This document shows, piece after piece, positions 53,891 through 64,000 of a stretch of 64,000 nucleotides of DNA. How positions within the stretch are numbered: the stretch's first letter is position 1; the number at the start of each line of letters is the position of its first letter. This DNA is from Massospora cicadina. Taxonomy: Eukaryota > Entomophthoromycota > Entomophthoromycetes > Entomophthorales > Entomophthoraceae. A program made the position numbers and the translations under genes. The notes below the pieces were generated by a model. That model did no database searches and was not told the DNA's origin. It worked only from the letters and a program-made list of their open reading frames with translations. The stretch covers positions 1-64,000 of the forward strand of contig JAKSZP010010628.1 in assembly GCA_022478985.1 (NCBI GenBank). The letters are read 5' to 3'.

Positions 53891-55481
53891 CTAGATTTTC
53901 AGTGAGAAAAGGATCAGGGCAGGAGAACATTGCTTCGGACACTTGGTCAAATAATTCATTTTTTTATGAAGAGTATGATCAATCAGTACTCAAAGATGCT
54001 TGGGATGTCCTTTGGCATGCAGCTCTCTTACTCTTCCTCCTTGCTACTGCCTACTCAGAGCACGGTTCCCATAACCTTCTGTCATGTCAGGCTGATCAAT
54101 TTATTTATAATGATACTAATCCCAGGATCGAGTTTTCCACCCATCAGGGCATATGACCTACTGTCATAATTAGAATTCTTGATCCAGCGTCCTCAATTTC
54201 ATGATTTTATCCTTGTCATTGACAGGAGATTCTTGCCATTGATGTTTTTTGCAATGCAATTAAGAATGCTCATTTATATTCGCCCTTATTTTTTTCTCAT
54301 AATAACCTCCTGGCTCATATCATTCTTAATTATTCTCTAAAGAGCTTATCCCATTAATTTTGAGAATAATCTCAAAAATTGGAGCTTAATTGATTTCAGA
54401 GTGCATAATGTCAACTATCATACAAGTTCGACATCCCCCTCTCATCAGGCTCATATGTCAAAAATGGAGTCTTGGTACCAACAGCTGCTTAATAGCATGT
54501 CTAATAAAGACCTTTTGGATCTTCCTCTGATGAGTTGATCTGCATGCCAGAACCTCTTCTATGGTCCTTCCAGGACTCATACTCCCAGTCAAGTACCTGT
54601 AGCCAGTCCTTCTTTGAAATTACTAGAAACAGTAACCAACCCTGACAAAACTTTTAGTGATTGTCTCAAATGGCTTGCAACCAATCCTTCCTCTGTTATC
54701 AATTTCTGAGTTTAATTTGAAACTCTACTGAATTTGGCTCCATTCACAGATTCTCCTACCATCATCTTCAAACCTTATGAAGCAATCCCTCCACTCTCAA
54801 TTGTTTGTTCCTTGTCAGATCAGACTTGCTTCTGGAACTTCTCTTCCAACTCAGTCAATATTACAAGCCATCTGTTTTGGCCACTGAACTAGCCTTTGAA
54901 AACAGCGTACATTTCGAACTCCCCTATGCAGAATTAATGGCCCAAGTAACTGAGGCTTTGTCCATAGCTCTGAACTCCTCTGAGCTTAAAAACATCCTAG
55001 ATCGAGATGTTGCAGTCTATGCTCTTCACTTTGCCAGCCAAGTTCTTCGAAGTTGGGCCACAAAGCTACCAGCCTCTCCTAGCTTCCATTGCTCATTCTG
55101 CTTCAGCTTCCAATAATCTTGTAGTCGTTGTCTGCAGGATGCCATTCGCTCCTTAAAAGACTATCTCATTTCTGGCGTGTCCCATTGGTATCTTCCACTG
55201 ATAGCTTTAATAGGGGGCATGATTTGCCAACCTCCATCTAGTATCCCTTGCTTGATGATGGCCCTATGACTAGTGTTCTTGATGAAGCCCATCAGCAAGC
55301 GCTCAAGACTAATATTCCAGCACCAGTGCCATATTTGGATTACATGGGGTTATTTGCCAACTGTCTCTTCTTGTACTGTTGCTTCCCTCCCCACTCCATG
55401 GTATCACGTTTGGCCTCTTCCAAAATTTCCATTTCTCTTCCCCTAGTCACTTTATCACACGTATCAGCATTCGCTCAATGA
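53891..55481 (+). pseudogene. Unidentified coding-like block, antisense to E6
   Basis: Plus-strand readable protein fragments, about 500 residues in total over three frames: 53857-54156 (WDVLWHAALLLFLLATAYSEHG), a middle stretch (KMESWYQQLLNSMSNKDLLDLP; VASPSLKLLETVTNPDKTF; LKWLATNPSSV), 54805-55116 (FENSVHFELPYAELMAQVTE; IALNSSELKNILDRDVAVYA; then HCSFC), and 55248-55481 (LDEAHQQALKTNIPAPVPYL). A CX2C pair is followed by CSRC. I do not recognise the family. It stands between the E6 integrase end and the 3' LTR, on the opposite strand to pol. It could be an antisense ORF of the element, a captured gene, or gag of another element. Confidence 0.45.
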
Positions 55482-55900
55482 TTTGGTTTTGAGTAAGTCT
55501 AGCCCTCACTAGTGTCCAATCTCATACAAAATTCAATGGGTTGTTTACTCCTAATGCGATCCATCCTCTCCCCCAAGAGGTTACAGGTGAAATCATCCCC
55601 AAATCAAGGATAAACAATAGAAAAATAAAAATTATAAAAATATATTGTTTTTTCTATGCGTTTTCTATTAATCTTTTTTCAAATTTTATCAAGCTTTTAT
55701 TTTGTTTCTTCTTTTTTCCATTGGACTTGACCTTTTTTCAGTTTAGCGGTCTATCTTTTCACTTTATTTCCCAAAACTGGTTCCTAGGTATACTCAGACC
55801 TACCAGTTTTCTATAGTTCAGAGGTCTTACTTTTTTAAGACTTAACCATTTAGTTTGGTTCAGTGGTCCTTCTTTTGGACTTAACAAAATACAAGGGCAT
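55482..55900. other. AT-rich spacer next to E6 integrase
   Basis: Non-coding, very AT-rich (T-rich on plus). A second purine-rich tract on the minus strand (complement of 55561-55576, TTGGGGGAGAGGATGG) could be an alternative PPT or an internal one. Confidence 0.4.
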
Positions 55901-55924
55901 AACTAACTTAATGGTTCAGCTGTC

Positions 55925-57010
55925 CTTTGGGAACTCTCTCTCTATTTTTTTCATCGATCCATTTCTTTAAATACTTATCATGGACTAAATTTGCTATCCT
56001 ATCGTCCAAGAGATCCTTGATAAAGTAGGCATCCGTTGCCATCTTGACAGTAATCTCAAACAGACCCTAACTACAATGCATCCAACTTATTTCTTTTCCC
56101 AAAACCATGTGCATTACAATAGGCAACTCTTTCTTTATTTGGTATTCTGATAAGGCTGGTCAGTTCTTATTGTCCATCGCTTTTGCTCAAATCCTTTTCT
56201 TAAAAGTTGTATTGAATGCTTGAAATTGCTTTTTGATCATGATTTTGTTAATCAGTTCAGGTATTACTCAGCACTCATCCCTGATGGTTCCACCACCAAA
56301 TATAAAATTGGTAGCAATGCGGCCAGGCATCCATATAGCAACTTAAACAGCCTTTTTCCCGTCGCCATACGATGACTAAAGTTGTAGGAGAACGTCACTG
56401 AACTCAGGTACATTACCCATGCAGAAGTTCTTCCTGCAACCAGCTTCCTCAGTGTTATGTCCTGCATCCCATTGAATCGTTCTACCAATCCATTTGTCTC
56501 CATCTGGTAGGGTGCAGACACAACTTCTCAGATCAAATTTTTCTCATTTAATCATGGAATCACATGAGACGTGAAATTTGATCCATTGTCACTCAGCAGG
56601 ACCTGCGGGCATCCATGTCAGTATACTACTTGATCTAGGATAAGCTTTTCAGCGCTGGTAGCATCTACTTTTCGAAGGGCCTTCATCTCAACCCATCTCA
56701 TCAGATGGTCAATTGCAACTATGACTTACTTGACTCCCCCTGTGCTCATCATCAACAGTCCCATTACATCAATGGACACCATATGCCAAGCAAATCCAGG
56801 GAGGACCAGTCAGTATCCAGCTGTATTCTTATGCAGCTTGTGCAACTGGCACTCCACACAGAAAGCCAGATAGTCCGTGACATTGTAGTTAATGGACCCC
56901 AGTAGTACTGGCTTTATGATTGGTCAGTTTTTCTCAGGCCTCCATGCCCGACAGCCTTATGAGTAGCTTGATTGATAGCTGCTCATTATGATGGCTTTGG
57001 GAATAGTAAT
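55925..57010 (-). pseudogene. E6 integrase
   Basis: Minus strand. Zinc part with VGHGGLRKTDQ and LAFCVECQLHK. Core: MVSIDVMGLLM (D1), IVAIDHLMRWVEMKAL, LLSDNGSNFTSHVI (D2), and NGLVERFNGMQD (Glu kept) in the open frame 56264-56521, which continues KLVAGRTSAWVMYLSSVTF and FKLLYGCLAALLP. The C-terminus near 55940 reads YFIKDLLDDRIANLVHDKYL without a stop. The three acidic residues are all present, yet stops separate the parts. Confidence 0.83.
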
Positions 57011-57179
57011 TGCTTCACATTGATCATCTTGAAAACTTGTCCATCCATGGTCTCAGTGTTTTCCATCACTTTTCAAAGCGCACCTTGGATTTCTCAGGTC
57101 TTATTCCTGATTTCTCTGTTGACCATTCTCTGCAATAGCTCATCTGCCTGCTGATATACTATCTGGACCATTGTTACCT

Positions 57180-57530
57180 TCGATAAGCCATATGCATTTT
57201 GGTGAGAAGCCCCAGCTTGGTGGACTATCTCATAATCGTAAGCCTGTAGCTTTAGTGCCCATTGGGACAGTCATCCTTCTGGTTCTCATAAATTGTGCAG
57301 CCAATGGGACAAGGAGTGGTCTATCACCATTTTGAAGTGCATTTCATAGATGTACACCTGAAACTGTTTACAGGCATAAATGACTGTAAGGAATTTATGC
57401 TCAGTTACAGTGTAATTCCTCTCAGTGGCTAAGAGTGTCTGGCTCACATAAGCCAATGGATGTTCGTCCCCAAGATCATTTACTTGGCTCAATATGGCGC
57501 CAATCACCATCAATTAAGCTTTAGTTTGTA
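57180..57530 (-). pseudogene. E6 RNase H
   Basis: Open frame 57286-57513: MVIGAILSQVNDLGDEHPLAYVSQTLLATERNYTVTEHKFLTVIYACKQFQVYI and VIDHSLSHWLHNL (long stretch split here by position). It continues EPEG.LSQWALKLQAYDYEIVHQAG. Typical RNase H with the last Asp in VIDHS. Confidence 0.82.
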
Positions 57531-58600
57531 AAATAAATTCTCAATCAACATTTGCAGATTTTAAAATTGGAGAATCTATTAAGTACTGGAGTAACTCATC
57601 AAAAGATTTCTGGGCTTCTTCATTCCAAACAGATCCTTTCTTTGGATCCTTCAACAAATAAAGAGGGGCTCGGTGATTATTACAAAATCCTAAATGAATC
57701 TTCTATAGTATCCAACCATTATAAGGAACACTTGGATATCTTAGTCACTCTTTGGCACAGCCAATTTGCTCTATGTCTTCAATTTTCTGGGCTTTTGGCT
57801 GAAGTCCACTAGAGTTGATTACAAATCCCAGATATTACAACTTTTTCTTGAAGTGACTATACCTCAGCTTAATTTTCAGGTTGGACACAGATAGTCTCTT
57901 GAACACTTCCTCCAAGTAGTTAAGGTGGTCAGTAAACATCTTACTGAACACATTTATATTGGTCAACTACAGCAGGACGCATGACAACTTCGAAACATTT
58001 AGTATTGCATCCATGGCCCTCTGGAACGTCGCAGGAGCATTGCACAGACCATGGGGCATCCTCATCAGTTGATAAAGCCCCTGCGTGGTGATAATTGTGC
58101 ATTTCTCTTGGTCTTCTCTTGGCAAATAGATTTGTTAATATTTTGATATTAGATCCATTGCAGAGAAATACTTCACTTCTCCCAATTGATCTAGCGCATC
58201 ATTGATTCTTGGTAGTGGGTATAAATCCTTCTTTTTAATCTTGTTCAGCTTCCAATAATCAATCACCACCTGATTAGAACCATCCTTCTTCTTCACAATA
58301 TGAATTGGACTCACCCAGGGACTCTATGAAAGAACTAGAAGCCCATGCTTCGCTAGTTTGCTAATTTCTTCCTCTACCATCACTTCAGCTGCCTTTGACC
58401 ATCAAATTGGTCTCATCCTAGTTTGGCAAATTTTCCTCGGTATTGACCTTGTGGATCACATCTCTTGAATATCCCAAATTATGGCTGTCCTGGGTGAATA
58501 CTTCCCAATACTTGTCAAATAAATCAAGCACCTCCTCCTGCTGTCTGTCCGTCAGATCAGTGAGTTGATCTCAATAGATTAATAGATTGATACTCTCAGT
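57531..58600 (-). pseudogene. E6 reverse transcriptase
   Basis: Minus strand: EEEISKLAKHGLLVLS.SPWVSP, HIVKKKDGSNQVVIDYWKLN, KKKDLYPLPRINDALDQLG, VKYFSAMDLISKY, MRMPHGLCNAPATFQRAMDA, then LTNINVFSKMFTDHLNYLEEVF. The YxDD box reads (stop)LTN. Short frames; order and motifs are clear. Confidence 0.82.
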
Positions 58601-58751
58601 TACCCTGGCCGGTAATCCCATTTAATTGAGGGTCCCAAATTGTGGAATTTCCTCGGTTCAGCAGTTGGGATTAGGTGAACAAATGTGATGATCTGATTCT
58701 TTCTAATCTTCAATGGTTTTCACTTAACTTTTCCAAGAGAACTTGAATTTT

Positions 58752-59360
58752 TTATGGCACAGCATAATTATTCCAGGAGCCGCCCAAGGCTAGACTCTGA
58801 ACTTCTTCCCTGGGCTTCCAACTTTTCCATACAGCAGCGCTGGTATCTCTAATGTCAACCTCGTGCTGACTATTATTTGTGTTTCTGGCGGTATGGTTCT
58901 CACAATCTTGATCCTTAGCGGAATTTCCCAATTTTCTAGGAGTTCCGTTGGCAATTCGCATCGCTTCTGACCAACTAGTTAGTATTTAATTGGGAAAATG
59001 CCATCATTGTATATCAGATTAATGAAGTTATTTCTCTTACTCAGGGGAGCTTCCCCATCCTTCTGATAGACCAATGGTAACGTCTGACCCAATATAAACA
59101 ATGTATTATCCTCAAAGTTACATTTAACTCCGCATTTTCTTAGAAATTCAATCCCAATCAGAATATTGTAGTTTTAGTTGGCCAAAACTGTTTCTGGAGC
59201 AGATACCACCAAGGATCCAATTGAAGTAGTAGAGCACTATATGCTCCACATGAGATGGTGTTATTCAGCCCAGTGTCCCATACACTTTCTTGTGTTCCAA
59301 ATTGGGAGAGATCAGCGTCCTCTTTACCAACTTGGTGAGACAATGTGATGGGCCTCTACT
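58752..59360 (-). pseudogene. E6 aspartic protease and linker
   Basis: Minus strand: VRAICDSRGPSHCLTKLVKR, where DTGA is now DSRG, LISPNLEHKKVYGTLG (E1 LKPDIEHKMVYGTT), HVEHIVLYYF and on to the frame 58752-58961, MRIANGTPRKLGNSAKDQD, a linker before RT. Confidence 0.68.
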
Positions 59361-59435
59361 GTCACAAATTGCCCTCACCCGTACTCAATTCAATATTAGA
59401 TATATAAATACACTCAGATTATTTTAAAATAGTAT

Positions 59436-60255
59436 TTACTGAGTGTATGGTGGCATTATAACCGAATTGAGGGTGTTAATTATTTGTGCTGATAAATCAG
59501 GGAATGATTCTTTGATCATGCTAAGGGGGATTGGTAGGTTTGCCTCATCTAATAGAACTTCAGTCAATTCTTCTGGATTATCTGTGGCTTGAATCTTGTC
59601 CGCCAGTTGGTAGGCATATGACCAAGCAACTTCTTTAATTATCATGGGGTTGATCCCCATTTCCCAGATCTTTTTACCACATTCACATACAAATTTACTA
59701 CTTGGTACAGCTGATCCTGCGCATCTTCATTTACAGACAGATCACTAATGTCAATTTCATTGTGCATACTATCAGGAGGAACAGGTTTTTCCACATCTCT
59801 AAACTGTTCCCCATCTAGGCCGCGGGCCCTTTTCCCAACTCCTTTGCAGTTGCAGACTATTTTGCTTGGACCACGTTAATCTGATATTTAGGTTTCTTGA
59901 AGTGCACAGCAATATGTCCTTTTCCTCCGCACTGGTAGCAGTATTTCTCCTTATTATTGAGCCATTTAAAGTCTTTGGGCTTATTTCCCAGAATGGTTTG
60001 GTTATTCATCTCTTTAGTGCCCTTGCTCCCCTTTGTGGGATTCGAATTTAGTACTGGATTCACTTTGAAACTTCTATTCAGGGCATCAAAAGTAGCTCCC
60101 AGAATTTTTAAATTGTCCACCATCTGAGAGGTGGTAACTTCCGTTGTGAACACAGAAGACATCATTTGATGCAAATTGCGGTAGGGCTGAAGGGCCACTT
60201 GTAGTGCAATCTGAGCATCAAAATCATACAGCACTTTTGATACAAACAAGATTTG
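59436..60255 (-). pseudogene. E6 gag with CCHC-like knuckle
   Basis: Open minus frame 59857-60249: VSKVLYDFDAQIALQVALQPY, then LHQMMSSVFTTEVTTSQMVDNL and a basic linker, then KYCYQCGGKGHIAVHFKKP. This is CX2CX4HX4C with Phe for the last Cys. The frame 59436-59660 (AWSYAYQLADKIQATDNPEEL) lies between gag and protease. The reading is cut on the right near 60270, where the LINE begins. Confidence 0.75.
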
Positions 60256-60276
60256 CGATTCTGGGAGCTAGGTAGG

Positions 60277-60868
60277 GTAAGCTGGGGCCTTCACATGGCG
60301 TAACTGAGGAAAGCTCGTGGAAACACGGGTGAGTAGCTAACACCAGAACCCATAGAGGCACCCTGGAAGGGTCCTGTAGTGGCCTGGATGGGGAGTGGGA
60401 TGGAAGCTAATGACTGTAACCTAACCTGTTCTTGCGAGTGCTTCCAATCTCCTTTGGGGGGGAATATGGGCAGGGAGGGCGAGGCAAGAGTCAGGCGTAT
60501 TTTCTGTCACACTACTTTCCTACGAGGTGGGGCGCTGAAAAAGTAGGTCTCAGCAATAAGGGTGGGGCAATCCTGATTGGCTGAGGTTTGGCTCACCTTT
60601 CTACAATATTTACTGCAGTTTTCTGGGTTGGCCTGAAACCTGGATAGCGGCCAGTAGCTTATGTGGGCTTACACTGGAGCAAAGAAAGGCGAGAGCACTC
60701 ATGTACCAAAATGATGGACCAAACTAAAAGGGCTGCAATGGTTCCCACACAAAAAGGGCCCAAAGAGCAAACTTCGTGACAAAAACAAACTGTAGAAACC
60801 AACTCTGTTAACAAATCAACAGTGGGGGTGGCCTCTGCTGCACAGGGGGCTTCAGCTCTTTTGCAGCG
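60277..60868 (+). other. LINE 5' region
   Basis: G-rich, about 590 bp, without a conserved frame. It may hold the internal promoter. The start is set where the E6 gag reading ends and is uncertain by about 20 bp. Confidence 0.4.
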
Positions 60869-61837
60869 GTGGCTGCTAAAGGATTTGGTGTCAGAACCAA
60901 TATTTTTGAAGCGGGGAACTCCAGCCCATTCAAGGATCTGACGGTGAGCATGGTGGAGAGCCTCAAGATGGTTCAAGCATTGGAAGTGAAGACTGGATGG
61001 TCTAAGGAGATGCTCATGGTTGGGGTGATTGAGGTGTGTGGGTTTGACCCACTCCATATTTCACATTTGGCTCCTGTTTTGAAACTTATGACCTTCCAGT
61101 CTAAGCTTCAAAAGGAACAGGTTTTGGCTGCCAGTTTGAGCACAAAGATTGAGGAGGCCATATGTCTTGACATTGGCGCTGAGATTGGAAGGTTCATTCT
61201 GAGGGGATGTACCACCTGTGATCACTAGAGGGGCCATGATGTCTCAGCTGAAAGGCTGTAACAGAGTGATCTGCTTTAACGAGAACAAGCTGGTAAAAAA
61301 CTTGAAGCAGAAGGATGGTAGATTGAAAAAGTTCACCATTGGATCTGGGGACTGGGTTTTGAAGGTTGAACTTTTTAAATTATATGGGGAATTAACTCGT
61401 TCAGTCACTGTGGGGACCTGGAGTGTCCCATGGTACTGCTGGACAGGTGCTTCTGGTGTGGTGCTAAGGGGCACGTAAGAGCCAAATGTCCTCAGATTCA
61501 ACCTCCTGCGGCAGTGGCCAAGCCTAGCGACTCTAGCGCGTGGGCGTCAGTAATGGAACCCTCTGAGAAGGACAAGTTGGCTCTCTGGAAGGTGTTGGAG
61601 AAGCCAACTTAGATGTCATCCAAAGCAAGGGAGGAGGCTGTGGCTGGCATCACTTCGGAGGCGGTGACTGGAGTTCTGAAAAGTGTGAGGAAGGTCAACA
61701 AGGAGTCAAAGCGTTCCTGGAAGGCGAGGGAAGCAGCTAGACTCCAAATCGAGCTGAGTGGCGCTTTGTCACAGTCCACAAAGGACATTATGAAGGTGGT
61801 TTCCTACCAAACGGATGGGGTTCTCCCCATCACTTGA
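60869..61837 (+). pseudogene. LINE ORF1 (CCHC protein)
   Basis: Frames 60869-61228, 61218-61478 and 61430-61612 overlap in a broken ORF1. The N-terminal part includes FKDLTVSMVESLKMVQALEVK and KIEEAICLDIGAEIGRFIL. The knuckle CFWCGAKGHVRAKC is at 61448-61489 with all four ligands, followed by QIQPPAAVAKPSDSS. The frame 61613-61837 is Lys/Arg/Ala-rich. ORF1 proteins bind element RNA. No similarity to the ORF1-like gene of copies A and B could be seen by eye. Confidence 0.72.
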
Positions 61838-62169
61838 TCATGTAAGAGGTGGGCGACCATAAAGCATGTGGGTGTGACAGAGAACGCGAGGCCCGTAGGA
61901 AAAAAGGCGGAGGTGAGGGAGGTATTGCCTGCTAGCAATAGTGGGCCAATGCCTTCTAACCCAATGCATACAACTGAAGTGAAGGTTCTATTGAGGTCCC
62001 CGGCAATCATAGGATTCCAGAGTCTGTTGTGACCTAGTAGCCTCCACCCCTGTCCCAGTCTACTACTGGAAAGGGGAGGAAGAAACGTGGCCCCACTAAA
62101 CCAGCTGAGGTGGAAGAGGATGGGGACCACCCAGATCATAACATTGAAGCCTCTTCGGTTTTTAACCTA

Positions 62170-62935
62170 TGGCAATAAGGGTTGAATTTGCTAATGCGCG
62201 GGGTCTGAATGGACTCAAGCAGTAGCAGTGGGTGAAACTATGCTTACAACAACACGGGATAGATATTGGCTTCCTCACTGAGACTAAGTCCAAACCTGGG
62301 GTGGAAGAGGACTGGGCTTTCCAGTTTCCTCTGAAACAATCATTTGCTCTCATTTGGCGGATCAACCAAACTCAGACTAGTTCTTAGGGTAGGGAAAGAG
62401 GGAGGGGGAGAAGCCAAAGGGGGGCATTTTGGTCTGGTGGGAGGACATGGTCAAGGTGTTGGATAAAAGGGTATTGGTTCCTGAAAGAGAAGTGGCAGTA
62501 ATTTCACTGTTTGGAGAGGAATTAATTTAGTTTATCGGCATATACGCGCCCAATTCTGGATCTGAATGGAAGGCCTTCTTCCAGAAGGTCGGCCTAAGGA
62601 TCCAGGAGGAAGGCATTGGGGGGTCGGTAGTGCTGGGGGGAGACATTAATGTGTCTGCTTTAGAGATGACAGGGTTGGGGCTTCAGGCAAATGGAGTTCT
62701 GATCCTGGAGCCCACAAGTTAGCCCGTTTAATGATTGACCTCAGCCTACTGGATGTGTGTAGAGCTAGCCATAGAGATGAGTGGGAGACTGGTTGGACTC
62801 ACATCCAGGGGGATTTTTCTCCAGCATTGACTTTGTGTCAGTGCCCCAGCCTCTCCTGAGTCGCTGAAAGTTGATCCTTCGGAATCATGATCCAGGTGCT
62901 TCAGACCACAGGCCCCTGGAACTGCAGATCTGTGA
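62170..62935 (+). pseudogene. LINE ORF2, APE-type endonuclease
   Basis: Endonuclease motifs in order: FANARGLNGLK (Asn), GIDIGFLTETKS (Glu codon 62280), FIGIYAPNSGSEWKAFF, VVLGGDINVSA (GDxN, Asp codon 62642), a FFSSIDFVSVP block near 62820, and SDHRPLEL (Asp 62904, His 62907). It would nick the target DNA for primed reverse transcription. Stops at 62215-62217 and 62383-62385 and frame changes break it. Confidence 0.82.
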
Positions 62936-63985
62936 CCATCGGGTTGCTTCTGTGGAAAGGGGATCTGGAGACTGAACCTTGAACTCCTGAAGTGGAGTCC
63001 ACTTCAGGAGATCATGAGGAAGAAGGTGAGGTGGTGGAGAAGCCATGTTGTGGGGAAGTCTGATGCACCAGTAAAATGTTTGCGGATGAAGGCTGATCTC
63101 AAAATGGCAGGTGAAATCTTTGGGAGGCAGCTAGGGGCCTTGCGTTTGAGGTTGAAACCTTGGAGAGGAGCTTTGAGATTACCTTCAAGCAGACCATGGT
63201 CATGGGGGCATCTGCCTACATGGCCAAGGCTGATATGTATGCAAAATCGATGAGAGCCTTCATAGTGGATCGCCTCAAACAAAGGAAGTCTAGATGGGAT
63301 GAGGATTCTAATAGCAATGTAGCTCTACTCCGCAAAGCAATAGGGGCATTCAGACCCTCGGCAAGGAGCTTGTCACTTTGTGATGGGGGAGTTGAGGTGA
63401 AGGATGCAGCTCACATGGCTGAGTTGAAAAATACTACTATGAGGACCTTTATGGCCCTTCTGAAAATGACCCAGAGGCATCCAAAGTACTCTCAAGCGGA
63501 CTGCGGTACTGTCAAAGGAGACTCAGCTGCACCTATGTAGTAAGATCTGCAAATTGGAGGTGTCAGACGCCATCTGCAAAGGCAAGAATGGAAAGGCTCC
63601 CGGGTAGGATGGGTTGATCTTGAAGCTCATCAAGTTATTTAGGGAAGAATTGTCTGAGATGCTTGCTGAGCTTTACAATCAACTCCTAGTCTCTGGTATA
63701 ATCGAGCTGGCATTTTCAAAGGGTGTGGTGGTGGTGTTATATAAGAAGGGAGATCCCTCCCTCATGGGGAACTATCGGCCTTTGACTCTTCTTTTTGTTG
63801 ACTATAAGATCTTAATGAAGATCCTAGACAATCAACTAAAGGGGGTTGTGGCCGACGTTGTAGGGAATGAGAAGAATGGGCTTATCCCAGGACTCTCAAT
63901 TTCTGACAGCTTGATGCTGCTTCACCTGATAGAAGAGTGGTCAAGTAAAAAATATGACCAGAGGGGGTGGCTACTGTGGACTTGA
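62936..63985 (+). pseudogene. LINE ORF2, linker and start of reverse transcriptase
   Basis: A broken linker (frames 63014-63253 and 63160-63540), then the RT: GKNGKAPG.DGLILKLIKLF, ELYNQLLVSGIIELAFSKGVV, LYKKGDPSLMGNYRPLTLLF, YKILMKILDNQLKGV and GLIPGLSISDSLMLLHLIEEW. KAPGxDG, NYRPLTLL and the LIPGxSISD block are the first RT blocks of LINEs. VDLIK before the YxDD block appears in the next frame at the window edge. Confidence 0.82.
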
Positions 63986-64000
63986 TCAAGAGAAGGCGTA

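Larger units (their letters stand above)
53876..60276 (-). mobile_element. Ty3/gypsy element E6, 3' part
   Basis: Minus-strand element of the E1 group: gag end (60.25 kb), protease, RT, RNase H, integrase (to 55.93 kb), then the unidentified antisense block and the 3' LTR. The 5' LTR, leader and gag start are not visible; the LINE on the right begins within the gag reading. All frames are broken. Confidence 0.72.
60277..64000 (+). mobile_element. LINE with APE endonuclease, 3' end outside window
   Basis: Non-LTR retrotransposon on the plus strand: a GC-rich 5' region (60277-60868), ORF1 with a CCHC knuckle, ORF2 with an APE-type endonuclease and the first part of the RT. The window ends in the RT. 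It begins in the E6 gag reading, so it inserted after E6. The GC content is above that of its surroundings. Tad1-like or L1-like grouping cannot be decided from this part. Frames carry stops and shifts. Confidence 0.82.

Noticed and set aside
1..64000. CRISPR array, bacterial operon, rRNA genes.
   Set aside because: No regularly spaced identical repeats, no prokaryotic gene order and no rRNA-like sequence; all recognisable genes are eukaryotic retroelements.

Overview
The window is a eukaryotic repeat cluster. I found no intact host gene. Almost everything that can be identified is a decayed retroelement: at least six Ty3/gypsy (Metaviridae) LTR retrotransposons, several solo LTRs, one APE-type non-LTR retrotransposon (LINE), and two copies of a ~1.9-2.0 kb retroposon that carries only an ORF1-like gene. 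The pol proteins and the two C-terminal chromodomains look fungal. The genome is probably that of a repeat-rich fungus that methylates CpG or has a RIP-like process. This placement is inference: no marker gene or rRNA is present.

Layout. 1-2035: a GC-richer remnant with a TATA motif, then AT-rich sequence. 2036-10007 (+): ORF1-only retroposon copy A, split by Ty3/gypsy element E1 (3530-9581; LTRs 561/563 bp; TSD CAGAT). 10008-16909: AT-rich non-coding DNA with a ~550-bp foldback, a 130-bp tandem repeat, a degenerate ~46-bp minisatellite and a pogo-like MITE. 16915-39450 (-): Ty3/gypsy element E4 (TSD GACGT/GATGT), with two nested blocks. Its left LTR holds retroposon copy B (17107-24646, 18-bp TSD), which itself holds chromovirus E2 (17458-23021, TSD CTGAC). 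Its integrase holds chromovirus E3 (25914-34464), whose 5' LTR holds a 1290-bp TG...CA insertion, probably a solo LTR.

39456-42490: AT-rich DNA, a diverged solo LTR and a tRNA-like A/B box pair. 42494-60260: remains of three minus-strand Ty3/gypsy elements related to E1 and E4, here called X, Y and E6. X carries a precise solo LTR (46850-47920) and an unexplained ~1.2-kb interruption. Y carries a precise solo LTR (51125-51884). E6 has a 1.1-kb 3' LTR (52754-53875), a pol gene (about 59.35-55.9 kb) and, between them, a ~1.6-kb coding-like block on the opposite strand. 60277-64000 (+): a LINE with a CCHC ORF1, an APE endonuclease and the start of the RT, cut by the window end. The simplest reading of the right half is X containing Y containing E6 containing the LINE, with the missing 5' halves of X, Y and E6 beyond the window.

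How it works together. The window is a record of successive insertions rather than a functional gene set. All the reading frames are broken by stops or frameshifts. Several catalytic residues are changed: the integrase Glu to Lys in E1 and Y, the RT YxDD to YLDN, YLTN or YMDK, and the protease DTGA to DIGA, DMGA or DTSA. Paired LTRs and TSDs differ mainly by transitions, often TG in one copy and CA in the other where CG was the likely ancestor, which points to cytosine deamination. E2 has the best preserved protease and integrase catalytic residues.
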